64,000 nt of DNA, taken from positions 623,821-687,820 of the forward strand of contig CAVVAY010000013.1 of assembly GCA_963746465.1 (NCBI GenBank). Reading direction: 5' to 3'. The notes beneath the pieces are model-generated. The model saw nothing but the letters and a program-made list of their open reading frames with translations, was not told where the DNA came from and did no database searches. Origin of the DNA: CAVVAY01 sp963746465. Lineage in GTDB: Bacteria > Actinomycetota > Actinomycetes > JACCUZ01. The position numbers and the translations under genes were made by a program. Below, piece by piece: positions 1 through 8,969 of the stretch (position 1 is the stretch's first letter; each line of letters begins with the position of its first letter).

Positions 1-2
1 AC

Positions 3-68
3 GTCCGCACCCTCCGCCTGCCCGTGAGCGACCACTGCGCGCTCGTCGTCGACCTCGATCACTGGTAG
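3..68 (+). CDS. C-terminal end of a probable endonuclease/exonuclease/phosphatase family protein (partial)
   Basis: Only the last 21 codons are in the window. They read VRTLRLPVSDHCALVVDLDHW before a TAG stop. The SDHCALVVDL stretch resembles the terminal SDH catalytic motif of the endonuclease/exonuclease/phosphatase (DNase I-like) superfamily, where the His is an active-site residue. The stop overlaps the end of the convergent gene by 10 bp. Family assignment rests on this one motif and the substrate cannot be inferred. Confidence 0.45.
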   Translation, partial: VRTLRLPVSDHCALVVDLDHW

Positions 69-1030
69 GAGATCATTCGCGGCCGCGGCCGCCGGGTCAT
101 GGTCTGCTCCGGGGTGAACGTCGGGTGGTCCTCGTCGTAGAAGTTCTTCCAGCCCAGCGGCGCACCGTCCGGCCGAGCCGCCTTGACCGAGCGCCAGGTG
201 GCGAGCTTCTGCGCGGCGCCGCCTTGGCCGTCCATGTGGACGAGCAGGGCGAGCTCCGGCCGGTCGGCGCGCAGCAGGTGCTCGCGGCCGATCATCGACA
301 GCCGGAACTGGTGCACGACGAACAGCTTCTGCGGCAGCTTCTCGCGGCGGACCAGCACGGCGAGCCAGGACGACGTCCGGTTGAGCTCGGCGGCGTCGAT
401 GCTGCCGATCTGGCCGAGCGGCTTCTGCGCGGGACCGAGCTTCCACTCCGGGTCGACCGCCAGGCCGACGTGCGGCAGCAGGAGGAGGGCTTCGTAGCGC
501 CGTGCCTGGTCGAGCAGGTCGGCCCGGCCGGGCTGCAGGTCGAGCAGCACGAACATGCCGGCCCGCCCGGCGGCCATCACCCACGGCCGCAGGCTGCGGA
601 CACTGGACTCCCCCGAGTAGTCGCCGTCGCGGCCGGCCGAGCGTTGCGCGACGGTCGCGATGATCTCGAACGCCGGCACCACCGGGACCCTGCTGAGAGT
701 GCGGTAGGGGCGGGCCACCCGACGGGCCCGGTCGACCGAGGCGACGATGCCCTGCTCGCCGAGCACGCCGAGCGACGGAGCGCCGGGGTGGCCGTAGAGC
801 GCGACGAGTCGACGACCCGGGAAGAGCACCCGGCCGCCACCCGGCAGCTCGACGGGCGGCGGGTCCGGCGGGGTCGTGGTGTCCGGGGTGGGGACGGCCG
901 CTGCTCTGGGCGGGACCGGACCGTCCCCCGGCGGGACCAGTGCGGTGGACGCCTGCGCACCGAGCCATCCGGTGAGGAGCAGGGCTGCGCAGGCCGCCCC
1001 GACCACCGCTGACCTGCGCACCCGGCCCAC
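59..1030 (-). CDS. secreted protein of unknown function, 323 aa
   Basis: GTG start. The N-terminus (MGRVRRSAVVGAACAALL then LTGWLGAQAS) is a clear signal peptide: basic n-region, hydrophobic core and an A-x-A type cleavage site near residue 27. A Pro/Thr-rich linker follows to about residue 60. The rest is a globular extracytoplasmic domain with motifs such as VALYGHPG, LLDLQPGRADLL, GLAVDPEWKLG and KLFVVHQF. The alternating strand/helix pattern with Asp and His at strand ends suggests a TIM-barrel or glycoside-hydrolase-like fold, but this is inference and I cannot name the family. It ends 10 bp inside the convergent upstream gene. Confidence 0.75.
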   Translation of the reverse strand: MGRVRRSAVVGAACAALLLTGWLGAQASTALVPPGDGPVPPRAAAVPTPDTTTPPDPPPVELPGGGRVLFPGRRLVALYGHPGAPSLGVLGEQGIVASVDRARRVARPYRTLSRVPVVPAFEIIATVAQRSAGRDGDYSGESSVRSLRPWVMAAGRAGMFVLLDLQPGRADLLDQARRYEALLLLPHVGLAVDPEWKLGPAQKPLGQIGSIDAAELNRTSSWLAVLVRREKLPQKLFVVHQFRLSMIGREHLLRADRPELALLVHMDGQGGAAQKLATWRSVKAARPDGAPLGWKNFYDEDHPTFTPEQTMTRRPRPRMISYQ

Positions 1031-1080
1031 TGTGCCGGGCGATCGGCGTCGAGCCCGTTCGACGCGCGGGAGCGTCCGGG

Positions 1081-4000
1081 TCAGGCGACCGGGACGGACC
1101 GGATCAGCTCGACCAGCCCCGCTTCGTCGAGCACATCGGCCGGACGCACCGTCACGTCGGATGCGACGTGGTGGAAGGCCGCACGGATGTTGCCCAGCGG
1201 CTCTCCGGAGAGGTGGTGCCAGGCCAGCCGGTAGACCGCGAGCTGGACGGCGGCCGCGGTGGCCTCGGCGCCGGACTTCGGCGGACCGGTCTTCCAGTCG
1301 ACGACGTCGACCGTCCCGTCCGGAGCATCGGTGAACACCGCGTCGCAGCGGCCGCGCAGCAGCAGCCCGTCGACCACCATGTCGAAGGGAAGCTCCACCT
1401 CTGCGGGGACCCGGGACGCCCAGCTGCTCTGGTCGAAGGCTGTCTGCAGGGCCAGCAGGTCGTCGTCCGGCTCGGCCGTCTCGTCGGCGGCGCCGGGCAG
1501 CTCGTCGACGTCGAGCAGCCGCTGCTGCCCCCAGCGGGCCTCCAGCCAGAGGTGGAACCGGGTGCCTCTGCGGGCCATCGGCGCCGGCTTGCGGGGCAGC
1601 GGGCGGCGCAGCGACCTGGCGAGCTCGGCCGGGTCGCGCCGCAGCATGACCAGCTGGGACACCGACAGGCGCGCCGGCAGCTCGACGGTGTCGGACCCGG
1701 CGTCCCGGCGCTTCCCGGCCAGCTCGGCGAGGAGCAGCTCGAGCTCGGCGTCCCAGCTCTGCACGCGGGCGAGATGCCGCTCGGGGACCTCAGGCGGCGG
1801 ACCGTGGTCGGCTGCGCGGACCAGCTCGGCAGCGGCCTCGACCCTCGACCGGCGCTCGCCGAGCGGGTCGTAGGGCCAGGTGGCCGAGATGGGCTCGGCC
1901 GCCAGCGGGTTGGCGTCGTCGTCGGCCGGTTCGTCCGCCCACGCCACGACCTCGCCACCGCCGTCGCGGCACAGCTCGGCCAGCTCGTCGAGCAGGCCGG
2001 ACGGCCCGCGCTTCTTGGTGACGCCGGCGTCCCACCAGTAGCCGGAGCAGAGCAGCAGGTCGCGGGCCCGGGTCACGGCGACGTAGGCGAGTCGTCGTTC
2101 CTCGAGGGCGCCGCGGTCCTGACACCCCTGGCGGAACTCGGCGAGCAGCTCGTGGGCGGCCACCTGGTCGCCGGCGTCCTCCCAGCGCAGCACCGGGAGC
2201 TCGGAGCGGTCGCCGCGCAGCGGGAACGGCAGGGTGGCGCACTGCTTCGTCCAGTCGGCCACCGGCTGGTTGTCGACGGGGAACACGGTCTTGGTCAGGC
2301 CTGCCACCACGACGACGTCCCACTCGAGCCCCTTGGCCGCGTGCACGGTCATCAGCTGCACCCGGGAACCGTCGGGCTCGGCGACCTCGACCTCGAGCCC
2401 CCGCTCCCGCTCCTCCGCGGTGTCGAGGTAGGCCAGGAAGGCGAGCAGCCCGGGGTCCTCGCCGGAGGCGACGAACTCCTCGGCGACCTCGACCAGCCGG
2501 TCGATGTCGAGCAGCGCGTCGGAGGCCCGGACTCCCGGACGGGAGGCCAGCTCGACGTCGAGGTCGAGCGAGCGGACCACCGCCATCACCAGGTCGGGCA
2601 GCGAGCTCGCGCTGAGCCGCCGGAGCCGCCGGAGCTCGTCGCGCAGCCGCAGCAGCCGCGCAAGGCCGTCGGCCGAGTACGACGCCGGGTCGCCCGGGTC
2701 GTCGAGCGCATCGACCAGGCTGCGCTCGTCGACGGCGTCGTACTCCGGATCGGGGAGGTCGTCGTCCCCGCCGTCCGCTGCCCCCGCGACAGGCCCGCCG
2801 GTGACGCCCCAGTGGCCGCGGACGGCCAGCCGCCGGGCTCGTCGGCCCAACGCATCGAGGTCGCGCGGGCCGAGCCGCCACCGCGGCCCGGCCAGCAGCC
2901 GCACCAGCGCCGCACCGGCGGTCGGATCGGCGAGCACCCGCAAGGTGCTGACCACGTCGACCACCTCGGGCTCGTGCAGCAGGCCGCCGAGACCGACCAC
3001 CTCGCACGGCACTCCGCGGTCGCGCAGCGCCGACTCGAGCCGCGGGAAGTGGGATCGTTTGCGCGCCAGCACCGCGACCTTCCCCCAGTCGATCGCCGCG
3101 CCACCGCGGCCCAGTCCGGCCACCTGCTCGGCGACCCAGTCGGCCTCGTCGACGACGGTCGGGTGCAGGGCCACCACGACCCGGCCGGCCGCCTCCCGCC
3201 CGGGCCCGGGCCGCAGGTGCTGGTCACCCTCGTCGCCGCGCACCGGGATGCCGTCGGCGACCAGGTTCGCCGCGCCGAGGATCGCGGCGCCGTTGCGGAA
3301 GCTCACGGTCAGCCGGCTCGAGCCCGCGGGCTGGGCGCCGGCGAAGTCGGCACCGAACCGCTCGAGGTTGCCGGCGCTGGCGCCACGCCAGCCGTAGATC
3401 GACTGACGGGGGTCGCCGACCGCGGTGACCGGGTGCCCGGCGAACAGCGAGGTCAGCAGCACCCGCTGGGCCTCGCCGGTGTCCTGGTACTCGTCCAGCA
3501 GGACCGCGCCGAACCGGCCGCGCTCGATCTCGCCGACCTCGGGGTGCGCGCCGGCGATCTGCGCGGCGACGGCCACCTGGTCGCCGTAGTCCATGACGCC
3601 GTGGTCGCGCTTGGCGGCGGTGTACGCCGCCACCATCGGCAGCAGCGCGAGCCGTGCCTCGAGCAGGTCGAGCAGGGCGCGGACGTCCTTGTAGTGGCCC
3701 GGCGTGCGCTGGCCGGCGGCGCGTGGCAGCGACTCGAGGTGTGCGCGCACCCGGGCGGTCAGCGCCACGATCTCTTCCGGGTCGCGCAGGTGCTCGGACA
3801 GATCGGCGCTCAGCGACAGGACGTCGCCGACCACGGTGGTGACCGCGCGCTCGACCGCCTCCATCGCACCGTCGTAGGACTCGACGACCCGTGCGGCGTA
3901 CTGCCAGCTGACGGCCTCGCCCACCAGCCGGGTGCTGGGCTCGCGGCCGATGCGCAGCGCGTGCTCCCCGACCAGCGCGGCGGCGTAGGAGTGGTACGTC

Positions 4001-4425
4001 GTCACCGTCGGCTCACCGGTGCGCAGCGCAGCGACGATGTCGTCAGCCAGGAACGGAGCGCTCTCGTGCGCGTGCCGCAGCCGGCTCAGCATCCGGCGGA
4101 CCCGCTCGCCCAGCTCGGCGGCCGCCTTGCGGGTGAACGTGAGGCCGAGCACGCGGTGCGGCTCGACCAGCCCGTTGGCCACCAGCCACACCACGCGCAG
4201 ACCCATCGTCTGGGTCTTGCCCGACCCGGCACCCGCGACCACGACCTGCGGCAGCAGCGGCGCCGTGATCGCCGCGGCCTGCTCGGGCGTCGGCGGGTGC
4301 GACTCACCCAGACGGACCGCGAGCTCGGCCGGCGTCAGCAGGACGCCCCGGTCGGGCGACGCGTCGAACAGGCTGGCCTGACCCTGGCTGGATCGCGCCG
4401 CGCGCCCGGTGCGGCTGGGGCTCAC
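1081..4425 (-). CDS. adnB: AdnB-type subunit of the AdnAB helicase-nuclease (UvrD-like motor plus RecB-family nuclease)
   Basis: 1,114 aa from a GTG start whose first bases overlap the stop of the upstream adnA-like gene (GTGA), so the two are translationally coupled. The N-terminal superfamily 1 motor shows Walker A (VVAGAGSGKTQT, about residue 60), motif II LLDEYQDTGEAQ and motif III GDPRQSIYGWRGAS. The C-terminal third holds a RecB-type nuclease with LLRGRCDAVF and VDVVDWKTGPPKSG (catalytic Asp and Lys) followed by QLAVYRLAW. In mycobacteria the AdnAB heterodimer resects double-strand breaks for homologous recombination, replacing RecBCD. A longer open frame extends upstream, but that part is low-complexity shadow of adnA. 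Confidence 0.88.
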   Translation of the reverse strand: MSPSRTGRAARSSQGQASLFDASPDRGVLLTPAELAVRLGESHPPTPEQAAAITAPLLPQVVVAGAGSGKTQTMGLRVVWLVANGLVEPHRVLGLTFTRKAAAELGERVRRMLSRLRHAHESAPFLADDIVAALRTGEPTVTTYHSYAAALVGEHALRIGREPSTRLVGEAVSWQYAARVVESYDGAMEAVERAVTTVVGDVLSLSADLSEHLRDPEEIVALTARVRAHLESLPRAAGQRTPGHYKDVRALLDLLEARLALLPMVAAYTAAKRDHGVMDYGDQVAVAAQIAGAHPEVGEIERGRFGAVLLDEYQDTGEAQRVLLTSLFAGHPVTAVGDPRQSIYGWRGASAGNLERFGADFAGAQPAGSSRLTVSFRNGAAILGAANLVADGIPVRGDEGDQHLRPGPGREAAGRVVVALHPTVVDEADWVAEQVAGLGRGGAAIDWGKVAVLARKRSHFPRLESALRDRGVPCEVVGLGGLLHEPEVVDVVSTLRVLADPTAGAALVRLLAGPRWRLGPRDLDALGRRARRLAVRGHWGVTGGPVAGAADGGDDDLPDPEYDAVDERSLVDALDDPGDPASYSADGLARLLRLRDELRRLRRLSASSLPDLVMAVVRSLDLDVELASRPGVRASDALLDIDRLVEVAEEFVASGEDPGLLAFLAYLDTAEERERGLEVEVAEPDGSRVQLMTVHAAKGLEWDVVVVAGLTKTVFPVDNQPVADWTKQCATLPFPLRGDRSELPVLRWEDAGDQVAAHELLAEFRQGCQDRGALEERRLAYVAVTRARDLLLCSGYWWDAGVTKKRGPSGLLDELAELCRDGGGEVVAWADEPADDDANPLAAEPISATWPYDPLGERRSRVEAAAELVRAADHGPPPEVPERHLARVQSWDAELELLLAELAGKRRDAGSDTVELPARLSVSQLVMLRRDPAELARSLRRPLPRKPAPMARRGTRFHLWLEARWGQQRLLDVDELPGAADETAEPDDDLLALQTAFDQSSWASRVPAEVELPFDMVVDGLLLRGRCDAVFTDAPDGTVDVVDWKTGPPKSGAEATAAAVQLAVYRLAWHHLSGEPLGNIRAAFHHVASDVTVRPADVLDEAGLVELIRSVPVA

Positions 4426-7400
4426 GAGGTCACCGCGCGGCCGTCGTCCTGGACCGGGCAGCTGGTGCGCACCGGGCACATCGTGCAGTAGCGGTTGTCG
4501 ACGGCGCGGAACGCAGACCCGGCCATGCCCTCGGCCACCTCGAGGACCAGCGCGCGGGCCCAGCCTGGGTCGTCGCTCGCCGCCAACGGGGCCTGCGCCT
4601 GCACGGCGTAGTCCTTGCCGCCGGCCTTGCCGACCTGCACCAGCTCGGCGCCCCCGCTCTCGGCCAGGCCGGCGAAGGCCCCCGCCTCGACGGCCAGCTG
4701 GTAGGTCGCCAGCTGGCCGTGCTCGGGCAGCTCGCCGGTCGGCACCTTGCTCCCGCCGGTCTTGAGGTCGACGACGACGGCGCGCCCGTCGGCGTCCCGC
4801 TCGATCCGGTCGACCCGTCCCCCGAGCCGGGCCCGGCCCACGTCGGCCTCGAAGGCGAGCTCGGTCTCGACCACCTCGCGCTGGTTGGCGGCCAACCACC
4901 GCGCCAACCGCCCGACCATGCCCGCGGCCTTCTCGCGCTCCTTGCGCTCCACCCAGCCGGAGCCGAGGTCGACGCTCGGCAGCAGAGCCTGCAGCCGGGC
5001 CTGCAGGGCCTCCTCGGTGCTCGTCTCCGGGGTGACGGCGCCCTCGGCCACCGCGTGCACCAGGGTGCCGACGCTCTGGGCCGCGCCGGCCGTGTCGCCG
5101 CCACCCACGTGCTCGAGGAACCACCGCAGCTCGCACCGCCGGAAGGACTCGACCTTCGAGGGGCTGACCGCGACGAGCTCGTCAACCTCCCGCAGCGGAC
5201 GGTCGTCGGACAGCGCCGCGAGCCCCCACCAGGACTGCGGGTCGGCACCACGCGCGCCGGCAGCGGCCAGTGCCGCCAGCCGGGACGCAGCCGCAGTACG
5301 CAGGTCGTCGTCGGCGTCAGGATCGGTGAGGGACTGCCGCAGCTCGGCGACCAGGCTGGTCAGCGACAGCGAGCGGCGGACCGGGGTCAGCGGACGCGGG
5401 TCGTCACCGGCGAGCGGGTCGATCTCGTCGAGGAACCGCGACGGGCTCAGCGCCTCGCGCTCGCTGGTGACCGCCGTGACGAGCAGCGCACGCCGGGCCC
5501 GGGTGACCGCGACGTAGAACAGCCGGCGCTCCTCCTCGAGCAGTCGGCCCAGCGTGGCCGCGGTAGCGACCGCGGTGGCCACCGGCTCGCCGCCGGGACG
5601 CAACAGGTCGACCAGGCGCTCGGAGCCGAGGAACGAGCCGCGCATCCGCAGGTCCGGCCAGATGCCCTCCTGGACGCCGGCCACGCACACGACGTCCCAC
5701 TCGAGGCCCTTGCTGGCGTGCGCCGTGAGGATCTGGACGGCCTCGTCGGCGACCGCGCGGACCGCGGGCTCGTCGCCGGGGATCTGCTGGCCGAGCAGGT
5801 GGTCGAGGAACACCTCGGGGCCGGCGCCGGGCAGCCGGTCGCAGAACCGGGCCGCGGTCTCGAACAGCGCGACGACCGCGTCGAGATCACGATCGGCGGC
5901 CTCCCCCGACGTACCGCCCTCGCGGCTGGCCCGCTCCCAGCGGGACGCCAGACCGGTGCGCTGCCACAGCTCCCACAGCACGTCCTCGGCGGTGGCACCG
6001 GGCGCGGCAACCGCGTCCCGCGCGACAGCGAGCAGCGAGGCGACGGCGGCTGCGGGACGGGTCGCCGCCCGCGGCAGGGCGACGAGCACCCGGGGGTCGT
6101 CGAGCGCCTCGACGAGCAGCGCGCCAGAGGCCCGCCGGCCACCCGCGTCGAGCTCGGCCCGGCGCAGCGCCTGGCGGAGCCGGCGCAGTCCCATCACGTC
6201 GGCGCCGCCGACCGAGGAGGTGAGCAGCGCGACGGCGGCATCCTCGTCGAGCGTCTCCGGCCGGGTCGCGCAGCGCAGCAGGAGCAGCAGCGGGCGCACG
6301 GCGGGCTCCTGCACCAGCGGCACCTCGTCGCCGGACACCGCGACCGGCACGCCCGCGGCGACCATGGCGCGGCGCAGCACCGGCATCGCGTGCACCGTCG
6401 ACCGCACGAGCACGGCCATCTGCGACCACGGCACGCCCTCGACGAGATGGGCATGGCGCAGCCGTGCCGCGACGTGCGCGGCCTCCTGCGCCTCGGAACG
6501 CAGCACGGCGACCGAGAGCTCGCCCGGCGGCAGCCCGGTCATCGGCAGCAGGTCACGGTGCCGCCGCGGACCGCCGAGCCCGCGGGACACCCGGCGGCTG
6601 GCGGCGAGCAGCGCCGTCCCCGATCGCCGGCAGGTGCTGAGCGCGACGACCGGCGCCGGGGCGTCGGCGGCTGTGCGGAACTGGTCGCGGAAGCTGCGGA
6701 TGCCGGAGACGTCGGCGCCGCGGAAACCGTAGATGGCCTGGTCGGGGTCGCCGACCGCAACCAGGTCGCGCCCCTGGCCGGACAGCAGGGTGAGCAGCTC
6801 GACCTGCGCGGGGTCGGTGTCCTGCAGCTCGTCGACGAAGACGTGCGGACGGGCGGCCTGCTCGGCGGCGAGCAGCGCGGGCTCGCGCAGCCAGAGCCCG
6901 ACCACGGCGCGGATCAGCTCGGCGGGGTCGTAGCTGGCCGCCTCCTGCAGCGCGGTCACGCCGGCGTACTGGCGCATGAACCGGGCGGCGGCGCGCCAGT
7001 CGTCGCGGCCCTGCACCCGGCCGAGCCGGTCGAGCTCCTCAGCGGTGACACCACGCTCGTAGGCCCGCATCACCAGGTCGCGCAGCTCCTGGGCGAAGCC
7101 GCGGGTGGCGAGAGCTGCCCGCAACCGGTCCGGCCAGTCGACCGCGCCGCCCTCGAGGTCGCCGGCCAGCAGGTCGCGGACCACGAGGTCCTGCTCGGGG
7201 CCGGCCAGCAGCCGCGGCGCCGGCTCGCCACGGGCGGCGGCCTCGCGGCGGAGGACGCCGAAGGCATAGGAGTGGAAGGTCCGGGCCAGCGGCTCCTTGG
7301 TGGCCCGGCCGAGCCGCGCGGTGATGCGGGACCGCAGCTCAGCGGCCGCCCGGCGTCCGAAGGTGAGCACCAGCACCTGCTCGGGGTCTGCACCGGCCGC

Positions 7401-7610
7401 GATGCGCGCCACGACCGCCTCGACCACCGTCGTGGTCTTGCCGGTGCCGGGACCGGCCAGCACGAGCAGCGGTCCGCCACGGTGGTCGACGACCTCCTGC
7501 TGGGCAGCGTCGAGCACCGGCACGGCGACGGGTCGGGCCGCTGGCCGGGTCAGCCGGTAGGCCGGGGCGGAGCTGCTCACGCCGGCCATCCCACCACGAC
7601 CCCGAGACAC
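4422..7610 (-). CDS. adnA: AdnA-type subunit of the AdnAB helicase-nuclease
   Basis: 1,062 aa, close to the length of mycobacterial AdnA and encoded upstream of adnB as there. Walker A is LLVLAGPGTGKTTTVVEA (about residue 50), the DExQ box is VFVDELQDTDPAQ, and motif III is GDPDQAIYGFRGAD. The C-terminal nuclease has LGGRVDRIERDADG then VVVDLKTGGSKVP. Four cysteines can form an iron-sulfur staple as in AddB/Adn nucleases: one in FRRCELRWFLEH and three in YCTMCPVRTSCPV near the C-terminus. The internal Met at residue 8 is an alternative start. Partner of the downstream subunit in a single two-gene operon. Confidence 0.88.
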   Translation of the reverse strand: MSRGRGGMAGVSSSAPAYRLTRPAARPVAVPVLDAAQQEVVDHRGGPLLVLAGPGTGKTTTVVEAVVARIAAGADPEQVLVLTFGRRAAAELRSRITARLGRATKEPLARTFHSYAFGVLRREAAARGEPAPRLLAGPEQDLVVRDLLAGDLEGGAVDWPDRLRAALATRGFAQELRDLVMRAYERGVTAEELDRLGRVQGRDDWRAAARFMRQYAGVTALQEAASYDPAELIRAVVGLWLREPALLAAEQAARPHVFVDELQDTDPAQVELLTLLSGQGRDLVAVGDPDQAIYGFRGADVSGIRSFRDQFRTAADAPAPVVALSTCRRSGTALLAASRRVSRGLGGPRRHRDLLPMTGLPPGELSVAVLRSEAQEAAHVAARLRHAHLVEGVPWSQMAVLVRSTVHAMPVLRRAMVAAGVPVAVSGDEVPLVQEPAVRPLLLLLRCATRPETLDEDAAVALLTSSVGGADVMGLRRLRQALRRAELDAGGRRASGALLVEALDDPRVLVALPRAATRPAAAVASLLAVARDAVAAPGATAEDVLWELWQRTGLASRWERASREGGTSGEAADRDLDAVVALFETAARFCDRLPGAGPEVFLDHLLGQQIPGDEPAVRAVADEAVQILTAHASKGLEWDVVCVAGVQEGIWPDLRMRGSFLGSERLVDLLRPGGEPVATAVATAATLGRLLEEERRLFYVAVTRARRALLVTAVTSEREALSPSRFLDEIDPLAGDDPRPLTPVRRSLSLTSLVAELRQSLTDPDADDDLRTAAASRLAALAAAGARGADPQSWWGLAALSDDRPLREVDELVAVSPSKVESFRRCELRWFLEHVGGGDTAGAAQSVGTLVHAVAEGAVTPETSTEEALQARLQALLPSVDLGSGWVERKEREKAAGMVGRLARWLAANQREVVETELAFEADVGRARLGGRVDRIERDADGRAVVVDLKTGGSKVPTGELPEHGQLATYQLAVEAGAFAGLAESGGAELVQVGKAGGKDYAVQAQAPLAASDDPGWARALVLEVAEGMAGSAFRAVDNRYCTMCPVRTSCPVQDDGRAVTS

Positions 7611-7627
7611 GACCGCCGGCCCGCAGG

Positions 7628-8969
7628 TCAGGTGCGGGTGACCTCGGTGAGGGTGGCCAGCGGGGCCTCGACCTGCGCGGCGTCGCCGACGACCGTGGTG
7701 ACCATCGAGGCCGGTGCGAGCAGGGTCTGGGCGACGGCGTGCACGTCGTCCGGCGTCACCGCCATCAGTGCGTCCGGGTGCTCCCTCAGCCAGCTGACGT
7801 CCAGGCCGTCGGCCAGCAAGACGGTCAGGGTCGCGGCCAGCCCCGCCTGGGTGGCGGTGGACAGCGCCAGCGTCCCGACCAGGTACTGCGCGGTCGCCGT
7901 CACCTCCTCCGCGCTCGGCGGCAGCGACACCATCCGGCCGAGCTCGTAGCCGATCTCGACGAGCGCCGGCGCGGTCACCTCGGTCGCGACGTCCGCGGCC
8001 GTCAGCAGGCAGGAGGACGCCGACCCGTGCCGGATCGAGCTGCGCGGGCTGTAGGTGTAGCCCTTGTCCTCACGGATGTTCATCACCAGCCGGGAGGAGA
8101 AGTAGCCGCCGAACAGCGCGTTGGCCACCTCGGCCGCCGCGTACGACGGGTGGCTGCGGGCGATCGCGGCTCCGCCCATCCGGATGTTCGACTGCACGGC
8201 GCCCGGCCGGTCGACCAGCCGCAGCGGTCCGCGTTCGAGAGTCCCCACCTTGGGCACTCTGGTCGGCCCACCCGGGGTGTCCCACCCCTCGAGGGCGGCA
8301 GCCACCTGGTCCAGCGCGCGGGCCGGGGTGAGGTCGCCCACCAGCACCAGCAGGCTGCCGTCCGGCACCGCGCGACGGCGGTGCGCCGGACGCAGCGCGG
8401 ACGCCGGCACCGACAGCACCTCCTCGGCCGACGGGTGCTCGCGGCCGTAGGGGTGCTCGCCGTACATCTGCTGCAGCCAGGCCTCGTCGGCCTGCACACC
8501 CGGCTGGGACAGCGCCCGGCGCAGCTGGTCGGCCAGCCGGGCCGCCTCGCCCTCGACCGGTCCCTTCGGGTAGGCCGCACCGGTGAGCACCTCGGACAGC
8601 AGGCTCGAGCAGCTCGCCGAGGCCGGCACGCAAGGACTCGCCGGCCAGCACCAGCCGGTCGGCGTCACCGCTGACCCGCAGCGACCCGCCGATCCGCTGC
8701 AGCGCCTCGGCCAGCTCGCCCTGCGAACGCTCGGCGGTGCCGAGCAGCATGGTGCGTTCGAGCAGCGCCGCACGGGCGAGGTCCGCGTCCCGGCGTACGG
8801 CGGTGGGGATCCGGAGCCGCACGTGCACGATCGGCACGCTGGGCCGGCGGACGGCCACGACGCGCAGACCCGAGGGCAGCATCCGCTCGGCCACGGTCGG
8901 CAGCCGGGGCTTGCGAGGGCGCCCGAGACCGGGCACCTCACGGGGCGTCGCCTTGCCCTTCGGGCTCAT
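7628..8969 (-). pseudogene. M16-family peptidase-like protein without the zinc site; one frame break
   Basis: Begins ATG at 8969, overlapping the stop of the active M16 gene upstream (ATGA). The N-terminal half (TVAERMLPSGLRVVAV) and C-terminal half (LLSEVLTGAAYPKG, VGDLTPARALDQVAAALEGW, GGYFSSRLVMNIREDKGYTY) are in different frames. Reading resumes cleanly if one C is removed around 8602-8603, so a single-base insertion is the simplest explanation. At the position where M16 enzymes have HxxEH this protein has ALLERT, so it is a non-catalytic partner subunit, as in other bacterial M16 pairs. RNMxREDKGYTY-type motifs are kept. Whether the break is biological or a sequence error cannot be told here. 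Confidence 0.8.

Noticed and set aside
1081..5136. AdnB start at 5136, giving 1,351 residues
   Set aside because: The first 237 residues are Arg/Gly-rich shadow of the adnA gene. GTG 4425 overlaps the adnA stop and gives the family length.
1168..7949. Very long plus-strand open frames opposite adnA and adnB (over 1,000 codons each)
   Set aside because: They are antisense shadows caused by high third-position GC. Their translations are Arg/Gly/Pro/Gln-rich with no motifs, while the minus strand encodes complete helicase and nuclease domains.
8600..8606. Programmed frameshift in the M16-like gene
   Set aside because: No slippery heptamer, and the junction is a plain GCCTGC. A one-base sequence error or a real mutation is simpler.
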